DNA of 64,000 bases from Solimonas variicoloris DSM 15731. GTDB lineage: Bacteria > Pseudomonadota > Gammaproteobacteria > Nevskiales > Nevskiaceae. Location: positions 1 through 64,000 of the forward strand of contig NZ_KB907933.1 of assembly GCF_000382285.1 (NCBI RefSeq), in the 5' to 3' direction. The position numbers were made by a program, and so were the translations under genes. This document shows positions 1 through 6,556 of this stretch, one piece after another; the stretch's first letter is position 1; each line of letters begins with the position of its first letter. The notes beneath the pieces are model-generated. The model did not search any database, was not told the origin of the DNA, and saw only the letters and a program-made list of their open reading frames with translations.

Positions 1-218
1 AGCCGGTCCTGCTCGGCCGTCGTCACGCCGGGCCGCAGCCCGTGGTCCCGCTCATGCCGGCGAACCCACAGCCGCAGCGTCTCGGCCTCGCAGCCGATCT
101 TCGCCGCAATCGACTGGATCGCCGCCCACTGCGATCCGTGCTCGCCACGGTGCTCGAATACCATCCGCACCGCGCGCTCCCTGACCTCCGGTGAATACCG
201 CGTCTGCTTCTTGCTCAT
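1..218 (-). CDS. IS3-family transposase OrfA, N-terminal part (cut by window edge)
   Basis: The reading frame starts at an ATG at 218 and runs off the window edge after 72 codons. It begins [20 protein letters not shown] and continues through an HTH_Tnp_1-type helix-turn-helix ([20 protein letters not shown]), the DNA-binding N-terminus of OrfA in IS3-family elements of the IS407/IS1222 type. In these elements OrfA is followed by OrfB, the DDE integrase, usually joined by a -1 frameshift; OrfB would lie outside the window. The expected terminal inverted repeat lies just upstream of the start. Confident in the family; whether the element is intact cannot be seen. Confidence 0.9.
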   Translation of the reverse strand, partial: MSKKQTRYSPEVRERAVRMVFEHRGEHGSQWAAIQSIAAKIGCEAETLRLWVRRHERDHGLRPGVTTAEQDR

Positions 219-240
219 AGCTCCATCCTCTCAAAGAGTG

Positions 241-268
241 GAGCCTCCGAGATAGTCGGGGCGGTTCA
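241..268. repeat. Terminal inverted repeat / outer end of the IS3-family element
   Basis: Read on the minus strand this stretch starts TGAACCGCCCCGACTATC and continues CGGAGGCTCC, matching the remembered TGAACCG..CCGGAGGCT ends of IS407-group IS3 elements. It lies 23 to 50 bases upstream of the OrfA start, where the left end is expected. The element boundary is therefore near 268, with host sequence beyond it. From 269 to 461 I see no gene. Confidence 0.65.
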
Positions 269-461
269 TTCCCGCACGCAAGCTCTTGTCGGTTTTATTC
301 CCGGACGGCCTGCTTAATCAGGGTGGGGCACGAACTCCCGCGCGCGAAATGGCCTCATGGCCGCGCGTCCTGAGGAAAATTCATCAACACACAGCAGCGT
401 TGACGATCAACGCTCTGCACAGGGCCGCGCAACAATTCCATCGCGCGGGGGCACCCCCTGC

Positions 462-1598
462 CTATAGCGTCAGCGCTTCCAGCCAGTTCGCGAGGCGCCG
501 GAACAGCTGCACGCGGGCCGGGAAGAGGAAGTGGCTGTGGCCGGTCTCGGGCAGCACTTGCAGCGTGACGTCGAAGGAGCCGGTGAACGCGGCCGGCACC
601 TGATGGACGGGGCCGACCATGTCGCGCTCGCCGACGCCGAGGAACACCGGCACGACGATGCCGGCCGCTTCCGGCGCGACGTTGCCGGGCACCATCGACA
701 GCATCGCCGGCACCGGCAGCATGCAGTCGGTCGCGGCCTTGAGCGCGGCGACGCCGCGCGGCTCGGCCTTCTTGCTGCCGAACAGTTCCGCGTTGCCGGC
801 GCGCGCGGCGTGAATCACCGGAAACGGGTTGTCGCCGAACATCTTGCGCGCCACGTCGACGAGCAGCGGACGCGCGGCGAGCGGATCGTCCAGCGCCTTG
901 AACGCGGGCGGCGCGTATTCCGGCAGGCCGCGCGTGGAGAAGCCGAGCAGCACCACGCCGACGTGCGGCGCGTGCGCGGCCTGCTGCAGGATCGTCATCA
1001 TCGCGCCCATCGAGTGACCGACGCCGACGCTGACGAGGTCCGGCAGCGCCGCGAGCTGCGGATGGGCGCGGCCGGCGCGCAGCTGCGCCATCAACGTCTC
1101 GTGGACCTGGCGGTTGATCGCGGTGAGCGTGTCCGGCGTGCAGCGCCAGCCATCGTCCGGCTTGCTGCTGTCGCCGAGGCCGAGGTAGTCGACGCTGGCG
1201 ACGACATAGCCCTGCGCGGCCATCGTCCGCGCGAAGCTGAAGCTGGTGTCGAGCGGACGCTCGCCCTCTCCCACCGCTCGCATCGCTAGCGCTTCCCCCT
1301 CTCCCGCCATGCGGGAGAGGGAACTCGAAGGGCTTGCTCGCCCGGATGAGGCTGGATCGCGCGCTGGCGCTTCGGCCCGCGGAATCAGATCGCCCGCGCC
1401 CGCTTCGACGGGCGGGATCAAGTCGTAGTAGCGGCGGTTCATGTTGCCGCCGGGCAGGCACCACAGCAGCGCGCGCGGCGTGACGCCGGCCGGCGGCGCG
1501 AACAGGTCGACGGCGATGCGCAGCGCGCCGTCGCCCGCCCGTTCGAGGCCGGCGTCGAGCTGCAGCGTGAGCGGTGCCGACGGCCGCGCCGCGTTCAC
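462..1598 (-). CDS. Alpha/beta hydrolase with an in-frame repeat insertion
   Basis: A 378-residue cytoplasmic alpha/beta-hydrolase starting at GTG 1598, five bases after the stop of the upstream thiolase-like gene, so probably co-transcribed with it. The nucleophile elbow GHSMG gives Ser196; Asp326 in GERD and His354 in ETGHSHF fit the rest of the triad. An oxyanion-type LPGG lies near residue 50. Residues about 64-116 (DNA about 1251-1409) interrupt the fold between strands; they are low-complexity and encoded by a palindromic intergenic-type repeat that kept the frame open. Typical family members run straight from the RRYYDL segment to the SFAR helix. Substrate unknown; a thioesterase or ester hydrolase in lipid/steroid catabolism is plausible from context. 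The insertion may alter or abolish activity. Confidence 0.82.
   Translation of the reverse strand: MNAARPSAPLTLQLDAGLERAGDGALRIAVDLFAPPAGVTPRALLWCLPGGNMNRRYYDLIPPVEAGAGDLIPRAEAPARDPASSGRASPSSSLSRMAGEGEALAMRAVGEGERPLDTSFSFARTMAAQGYVVASVDYLGLGDSSKPDDGWRCTPDTLTAINRQVHETLMAQLRAGRAHPQLAALPDLVSVGVGHSMGAMMTILQQAAHAPHVGVVLLGFSTRGLPEYAPPAFKALDDPLAARPLLVDVARKMFGDNPFPVIHAARAGNAELFGSKKAEPRGVAALKAATDCMLPVPAMLSMVPGNVAPEAAGIVVPVFLGVGERDMVGPVHQVPAAFTGSFDVTLQVLPETGHSHFLFPARVQLFRRLANWLEALTL
1297..1321. repeat. Palindromic repeat core inside the hydrolase gene
   Basis: Perfect 11-bp inverted repeat (CCCTCTCCCGC, loop CAT, then its complement). It is the core of a roughly 160-bp repeat-derived insertion (about 1251-1409) within the alpha/beta-hydrolase coding sequence. 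A related CCCTCTCCCC-type hairpin lies in intergenic DNA at 9243-9269, showing the same repeat class elsewhere in the window. Confidence 0.75.
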
Positions 1599-1602
1599 GC
1601 GC

Positions 1603-2778
1603 TCAGGCCTTTTCGAGCACCGCGCCGGCCATGCCGGACGAGATCAGCACGTGCTCGACGGTCCGGCGCGTGACCTGGTTGTACGAGCTGCCGCGGATCT
1701 GGCGCACACCCTCGATCATGCTGTTCATGCCGTGGATGTAGGCCTCGCCGGTCAGGCCGCCGTTGGTGTTGACCGGCAGCGCGCCGTCGATCGCCATGCC
1801 GCCGCCCTTGACGAAATCCTTGGCCTCGCCCGGCTTGCAGAAGCCGAATGCTTCGAGCTGCAGCAGGACGTGCGGCGTGAAGGCGTCGTACAGCGCCGCC
1901 ATCTGCATGTCGGAGGGCTTGAGGCCGGTCATCGCCCACAGGCGCTTGGCGACGCCCTTGGCCTCCGGCATTTCGGTGAGATCTTCGTGGTAGTAATTGG
2001 AGATCACTTCCACGTTGTACGGAATCGATTGCGTGGCGCCGACGATCTTCACCGGCGGCTGCTTGAGGTCGCGCGCGCGTTCGAGGCTGGTGACGAGGAT
2101 CGCCACGCCGCCGTCGCTTTCCTGGCAGCAGTCGAGCAGACGCAGCCACGGCTCCTGGATCCACTTCGAGTTCTGATGATCTTCGATCGTGATCGGCTTG
2201 CCGTAGAACCACGCCGCCGGATTCTTCGCCGCGTAGGCGCGCTGCTGCACGCTGACATAGGCGAGGTCGCGGTTGGTGACGCCGTAGGTGTGCATGTAGC
2301 GCGCCGCCTGCAGCGCGCCCCAGCTCGCCGGCGTCATCGCGCCGTACGGCACGCACCAGAGCAACGAGCCGGTGCCGTTGCCCGACTGGTACTGCATCTG
2401 CTGCTGTTGCGGGTTCTGGCCAAAGCGGTACTGGCTGCGCTCGTTCATCGCGCGCCAGATCAGCACGTTGTTGCACAGGCCGGCGTTGACCATGGCCATG
2501 GCCTGATAGATCGTCGCCGCCGCCGCCGCGCCGCCGCCCGGAATGCGCGTGGTGTACGCCAGATCCTTCACGCCGAGGCAGCGCGCGAGATTGACCTCGT
2601 CGCTGTTGTCGATCGTGAACGTGATCATGCCGTCGATGTCGTGCGGGCTGATGCCGGCGTCGTCGCAGGCGGCCTTGGCGCACTCGGCGGCGAGCTGCAG
2701 CTCGCTGCGCCCGGAGGCCTTGGAGAATTCGGTCTGGCCGATGCCGGCAATCGCGGCATCCGTGAACTTTCTGGTCAT
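1603..2778 (-). CDS. Ltp2-type lipid-transfer / thiolase-fold protein (probable retro-aldolase partner)
   Basis: 391 residues, thiolase fold of the SCP-x/Ltp2 type. In steroid degraders Ltp2-type proteins pair with a DUF35 partner and carry out retro-aldol cleavage of beta-hydroxy acyl-CoA side-chain intermediates, releasing a short acyl-CoA. The region where true thiolases have the nucleophilic Cys reads RIPGGGAAAAAT (residues 78-89), so that Cys is missing, as expected for an aldolase rather than a thiolase. The conserved C-terminal half includes TNGGLTGEAYIHGMN. The start MTRKFTDAAIAG at 2778 was chosen because the frame upstream is non-coding in character. The DUF35 gene ends 71 bases upstream in the same direction, the arrangement seen for Ltp2/ChsH2-DUF35 pairs. 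Exact substrate is not readable. Confidence 0.85.
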   Translation of the reverse strand: MTRKFTDAAIAGIGQTEFSKASGRSELQLAAECAKAACDDAGISPHDIDGMITFTIDNSDEVNLARCLGVKDLAYTTRIPGGGAAAAATIYQAMAMVNAGLCNNVLIWRAMNERSQYRFGQNPQQQQMQYQSGNGTGSLLWCVPYGAMTPASWGALQAARYMHTYGVTNRDLAYVSVQQRAYAAKNPAAWFYGKPITIEDHQNSKWIQEPWLRLLDCCQESDGGVAILVTSLERARDLKQPPVKIVGATQSIPYNVEVISNYYHEDLTEMPEAKGVAKRLWAMTGLKPSDMQMAALYDAFTPHVLLQLEAFGFCKPGEAKDFVKGGGMAIDGALPVNTNGGLTGEAYIHGMNSMIEGVRQIRGSSYNQVTRRTVEHVLISSGMAGAVLEKA

Positions 2779-2849
2779 GCTTTTTTCCGTTTCGCGCTGG
2801 CGCGCGTGAAGCAGTCGTCGTGAACGAAGCCGTGCGGCGGGCGGCGCGC

Positions 2850-3293
2850 CTACGCGCGCGGGCGGAACACCGGCACCTTGTGGTTGTTCATCGTCGGCTC
2901 GAACGCGACCTCGACCGGCATGTCGGCCTTGATCTCGTCGTAGCCGACGCCGACCACGTTCGACACCATGCGGATGCCTTCCTCGAGCTGGATCACCGCG
3001 ACGATCGGCGATTCCTTGAAGCCGAACGGCTGCGGGTGGCGCGGGATGGTCCAGCCGAGCACGGTGCCGCGGCCGGACAGCGGCACGATCTGGCGGTTGA
3101 GGCTGAAGCACTGCGGGCACATCGGCCGCGGCGGAAACGTGAACAGCCCGCAGTCGCAGCACTTCTGGCCGACGAACTGCTCCTGGTCGGCGGCGTCCCA
3201 GAAGAACTTCGCGTCGAGCGTGACGATCGGCGGAATGCGGGTCGGCTTGGGCGCGGCAGAGGCGGCCGGCGCCTGATCGGTCGGAGTGCTCAT
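2850..3293 (-). CDS. DUF35 OB-fold / Zn-ribbon acyl-CoA-associated protein
   Basis: 147 residues. An N-terminal rubredoxin-like Zn ribbon uses C45-x2-C48 and C59-x2-C62 (CCDCG and MCPQC). It is followed by an OB-fold (GRGTVLGWTIPRHP, then VVGVGYDEIKADMPVEVAFE). DUF35 proteins bind acyl-CoA and form complexes with thiolase-fold or MaoC-like partners; in mycobacterial steroid catabolism the DUF35 domain of ChsH2 activates Ltp2. The Ltp2-type gene directly downstream on the same strand fits that role. First gene of the operon 3293 to 462. A proline/alanine-rich N-terminal tail of about 20 residues precedes the ribbon. Confidence 0.88.
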   Translation of the reverse strand: MSTPTDQAPAASAAPKPTRIPPIVTLDAKFFWDAADQEQFVGQKCCDCGLFTFPPRPMCPQCFSLNRQIVPLSGRGTVLGWTIPRHPQPFGFKESPIVAVIQLEEGIRMVSNVVGVGYDEIKADMPVEVAFEPTMNNHKVPVFRPRA

Positions 3294-3642
3294 CGTTCGT
3301 CCTGAAAGCGTGGATGTTTTTTTGCCGCGCCGCGCCGGAAAGCCGGGGCAGCGACTGCGATGCTGCGTTCGACGATAGCCCGCACCGCGCGCCAGTGGCT
3401 TGATACAAACGGGTGATTTCCGCCGCGCTGCGGCTCGACTTGGCGGCCACGGGAGCGTATTCTCGCCGCCCTTCCCCAGCCGTCGGCGTGTTCCACGCCC
3501 CCAGCGGAGATCGTCCGCCGGCCCTCCGATCGCACGCGCCCTCGCGCCTCGTTCCCCGGACCCGCGCAGGCCGGCAGCTCGCCGGCATCCCGTCGGCGCA
3601 TCCGCTGCCGACGCCCGTCAACCGCACTGCGGAGCGATAGCG
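3294..3642. other. Intergenic region without a recognised gene
   Basis: 349 bases between the divergently placed DUF35 gene (minus) and a small plus-strand gene. It must hold the promoter of the minus-strand operon. I see no convincing ORF, hairpin-plus-T tract or operator here; the open frames crossing it are GC-driven. Confidence 0.5.
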
Positions 3643-3777
3643 ATGGCCAAGCCCAACTACGGTTTCGAGAAGCGTCAGCGCGAGCTGGCCAAGAAAAAGA
3701 AGAAGGACGAGAAGGAACAGCGCAAGGCCGCGACGCGCGCCGGCACGCCGCCGGCACCGGACGCCACCGAATCCTGA
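3643..3777 (+). CDS. Small lysine-rich conserved protein (44 aa)
   Basis: Encodes 44 residues beginning MAKPNYGFEKRQRELAKKKK, with a very basic centre and an acidic/proline tail (PPAPDATES). Similar tiny proteins with the MAKPNYxFEKRQREL start recur in gammaproteobacteria as far as I recall; function unknown, and RNA or ribosome binding can only be guessed from charge. The ATG at 3643 is preferred over longer in-frame starts because conservation of this family begins here. Precedes another small gene by 74 bases on the same strand. Confidence 0.7.
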   Translation: MAKPNYGFEKRQRELAKKKKKDEKEQRKAATRAGTPPAPDATES

Positions 3778-3851
3778 GCGCGGCGCCACGTGCGCCCAGC
3801 CTGCGATCCGGCGATGCATCGCCCCGCGCTTTTCCCCAACGGAGAACCTCC

Positions 3852-4097
3852 ATGGCCAAGTCCCTGTATCACATCCGCGTCATCAACAAGGGCCGCGAGA
3901 AGGACTATTTCGATTTCTGGCGCCGCCAGCTGCACGCCAACGCCGCCGGCGAGGAGCTGACCGCGGAGCTGGTCGGCTTCGAAGTCACGCAGAGCGGCCA
4001 CTCGCTCGAAGACGCGCTCGCCGCCGTACGCCGCAAGCACGCCGGCCTGCAGATCGACACGCAGAGCACGCGCGTCGAAGAAGCCGAAGTCGACTGA
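3852..4097 (+). CDS. Small hypothetical protein (81 aa)
   Basis: 81 residues starting MAKSLYHIRVINKGREKDYF, preceded by a GGAGA ribosome-binding site about nine bases upstream. Mixed alpha/beta composition, no signal peptide, no membrane segment, no motif I recognise. The repeated charged pattern and good codon bias support it being real. It lies between the 44-residue protein and the convergent sirtuin gene. Function unknown. Confidence 0.6.
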   Translation: MAKSLYHIRVINKGREKDYFDFWRRQLHANAAGEELTAELVGFEVTQSGHSLEDALAAVRRKHAGLQIDTQSTRVEEAEVD

Positions 4098-4114
4098 AAG
4101 ACCGCGCGACGCGC

Positions 4115-4951
4115 TCAGCCCGCCGCGGCGAGCGCGTCGCTGCCGAGCAGGAAGGCCAGCGCTTCGGCGCAGGGCGCGGCCACCTTCAGCGCCAGCAGAT
4201 CGTCGGCGCGCGTGCGGCCGAGGTTGACGGCGGCAATCGGCTTGCCGGCACGCGCCGCGGCCTGCGCGAAGCGATAGCCCGACCACACCATCAGCGACGA
4301 GCCGACGACCAGCATCGCGTCGGCCTCGTGCAGCGCCACCATCGCCGCGTCGACGCGCTCGCGCGGCACGTTCTCGCCGAAGAACACCACGTCCGGCTTG
4401 AGCAGGCCGCCGCACTGCGCGCAATCCGGCACGTCGAAGGCGGAGAAGTCACGGCCGTCGAGATCGGCGTCGCCGTCCGGCGCCTGACCGGCATCGAGCG
4501 CCGCCCACTGCGGATTGCGCTGCAACAGCTCGTGCTGGAAATCCGCACGCGCCAGGCCGTGTCCGCAGGCCATGCAGCGGACGCGGTCGATGCGGCCGTG
4601 CAGGTCGACGACCGCCTCGCTGCCAGCCGCCTGATGCAGACCATCGACGTTCTGCGTCAGCAGCAGACCGATGCCGCCACGCCGGCCGTGCGCGGCGAGC
4701 GCGCGATGCGCGCCGTTCGGCCGCGCCCGGCTCAGCCAGCGCCAGCCGACCAGGCTGCGCGCCCAGTAGCGCCGCCGCGTCAGCGGCTCGTGCACGAAAG
4801 CCTGATAGGTGACCGGCGGCGTGCGCTTCCACGCGCCGTCGGCGTCGCGGTAGTCGGGAATGCCGGAGCCGGTGCTGACGCCGGCGCCGGTCAGCACGAA
4901 CAGGCGCGGATGCGCGATGACGAATTCCTGCAGATCGGCCGGCAGCTTCAT
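4115..4951 (-). CDS. SIR2-family NAD-dependent protein deacylase (sirtuin)
   Basis: 278 residues, the usual length of a bacterial class II-type sirtuin. NAD-binding motif GAGVSTGSGIPDYR at residues 22-35; TQNVDGLHQAAGS at 99-111; catalytic His118 in DLHGR; Zn ligands C126/C129 and C177/C180; VVFFGENVP and VVGSSLMV further on. Expected reaction: NAD-dependent removal of acetyl or longer acyl groups from lysines, giving O-acyl-ADP-ribose and nicotinamide. In acyl-CoA-rich catabolic settings sirtuins often keep acyl-CoA synthetases active, which would suit this region (inference). The start at MKLPADLQEF is chosen because the frame upstream of it is low-quality sequence. Ends 17 bases from the convergent 81-residue gene. 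Confidence 0.93.
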   Translation of the reverse strand: MKLPADLQEFVIAHPRLFVLTGAGVSTGSGIPDYRDADGAWKRTPPVTYQAFVHEPLTRRRYWARSLVGWRWLSRARPNGAHRALAAHGRRGGIGLLLTQNVDGLHQAAGSEAVVDLHGRIDRVRCMACGHGLARADFQHELLQRNPQWAALDAGQAPDGDADLDGRDFSAFDVPDCAQCGGLLKPDVVFFGENVPRERVDAAMVALHEADAMLVVGSSLMVWSGYRFAQAAARAGKPIAAVNLGRTRADDLLALKVAAPCAEALAFLLGSDALAAAG

Positions 4952-5006
4952 GCCGCGAGCATAGAGCAGCGCGCGCCGGCGCGGCGCGCACGCCGGGCCC
5001 TTGCGA

Positions 5007-6341
5007 TCAGGGCCCTTCGTAGAGCCGCAGCGCGATGCGCGAGGTCGTGACGCCCGCCGCGCCGCCGCCCGAGTCGTCGCTGTCGCTGGCGTCCCAGACG
5101 AAGGCGATGCCGCCGCCGGCATCCGTCGCCACGTCCGGATACTCGATCAGTCCGAGCGGATCGCGCGCCGCGACCGTGAAGCCGCCATCGAGCGCCGCGC
5201 CGCCGGTCGCGTAGCGCCGCGCGCGAATCGCCGCGCCGTCCTCCCAGACCACCACGTAGTTGCCGACGGCGTCGCTGGCCACCGCGGGCCAGCGCGGGTA
5301 GCCGCCGTCGTCGGCATTGACGCGCGCCTCGAAGCTGCCGAGGCCGAGGTCGGCCGGGTAGCGGCGGGTATGGAGGCCGACGTCGTAGTCGCCCCAGCCG
5401 CGCGCGCTGCGCCGGTAGGCGACGACATACGCGCCGGCCGCGTCCATCGCCACGGCCGGCGTCGCCTGATCGCGCTGCAGCGAAACCAGACGCTTGCCTT
5501 CGGGACGGCCGGCGGCGTCGTAGCGGCGCGCGTAGACGCCGGACAGCACCGCCAGCGATTCGCCGATGCGGTTCCAGGCGACGACGAAACGGCCGTCCGG
5601 CGCCATCGACGCGCCGACGCGATCCTCGCCGCTGCCGGCCGCCAGCGGCAGCACCAGCAGGCTGATCTCGGCGCTGCCGGTGGCATCGACCGTCTGCAGC
5701 GCCGGCGCGGCGCCGGAATCGCCGCCGGGGTAACGGCGCAGGCGCACCGAGTAGCCGCCGATGCGCGCGCACAGACCGATGCCGTAACCGCAGCCGTACC
5801 AGTTGCCGCGCTCGACGTAGCGCCCCTGCGCCCAGGCGACGACGAAAGCACCGGCGGCGTTCATCGCGATCGCCGGGCTCTGGATCGCTGTCTCGCCGAC
5901 GCGCGCGTCGAAGGGGTCGCTGACCCGCTCCGCATCGCCGAGCGGCGTGGCGTCGGCGGCGTAGCGACGCAGGTAGATGCCGCGCGCGGCCGCGCCGAGA
6001 TCCGACCAGGCGACGACGAAACGCCCGACGCCGTCGATGGCGACATCCGGCAGGCCGACGTCGCCGTTCGCAACCAGGAAGTCCGGCCCCTTCGGCGTGC
6101 CGCCGGCGGACAGCAGGCGGCCGCGCACGCCGCCATGACTGCGCCAGACGACGACCAGATCGCCGCTGCCGCTGCGCGCGACGGCGCTCTGGTAGTAGGT
6201 ATCGTCGGTGCTCGACGCCACCGTGAGCGGCGGCCCGAGCGGCTCGCCCGGCGCCGCGCGCACGCCCTCGCTCAACGTCAGCGCCAGCAGCGCCACTCCG
6301 ACCGCGCGCCAGCTTCCCTGCCGCCGTTCGCAAATCCGCAT
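5007..6341 (-). CDS. Secreted repeat protein, probable beta-propeller
   Basis: 444 residues with a Sec signal peptide (hydrophobic WRAVGVALLALTLSEGVRA, cleavage after about residue 29). The mature part consists of recurring units with the core FVVAWxxxG (for example DLVVVWRS, RFVVAWSD, AFVVAWAQ, RFVVAWNR, NYVVVWED), spaced about 50-60 residues, which suggests a beta-propeller. I recognise no catalytic motif. Likely periplasmic or extracellular. Neighbours (sirtuin upstream in coordinates, CoA-transferase beyond) give no clue to function. Confidence 0.75.
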   Translation of the reverse strand: MRICERRQGSWRAVGVALLALTLSEGVRAAPGEPLGPPLTVASSTDDTYYQSAVARSGSGDLVVVWRSHGGVRGRLLSAGGTPKGPDFLVANGDVGLPDVAIDGVGRFVVAWSDLGAAARGIYLRRYAADATPLGDAERVSDPFDARVGETAIQSPAIAMNAAGAFVVAWAQGRYVERGNWYGCGYGIGLCARIGGYSVRLRRYPGGDSGAAPALQTVDATGSAEISLLVLPLAAGSGEDRVGASMAPDGRFVVAWNRIGESLAVLSGVYARRYDAAGRPEGKRLVSLQRDQATPAVAMDAAGAYVVAYRRSARGWGDYDVGLHTRRYPADLGLGSFEARVNADDGGYPRWPAVASDAVGNYVVVWEDGAAIRARRYATGGAALDGGFTVAARDPLGLIEYPDVATDAGGGIAFVWDASDSDDSGGGAAGVTTSRIALRLYEGP

Positions 6342-6494
6342 GGCCTGTCTCCCCCTCGTTGTTCCGGCGCTCGCCGCCGTGCGGCCGCAGCGGCGGCGCG
6401 AGCGATCATCGACGGGGCCGGCGGCGCGGCGTGAGGGCGAATCGCCGACGCGGCTTGTCGGCGCGACGGAGCGCCGACGGTGCGATGGCGCCCA

Positions 6495-6531
6495 CGAAAA
6501 AGCCCCCGCCGGCGAAAAAGCCGGCGGGGGC
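6495..6531 (-). terminator. Rho-independent terminator after the CoA-transferase gene
   Basis: On the minus strand a perfect 12-bp stem (GCCCCCGCCGGC with its complement) has a six-base loop and is followed by TTTTTCG. It lies 26 bases beyond the stop codon of the CoA-transferase gene, in the right orientation. Confidence 0.88.
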
Positions 6532-6556
6532 CCGGGTGCCGCGCAGCGCTACGCGT

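Noticed and set aside
1441-2823. Long plus-strand open frame opposite the Ltp2-type gene
   Set aside because: Its Arg/His/Val-rich composition is that of antisense reading in high-GC DNA; the minus-strand protein matches a known family.
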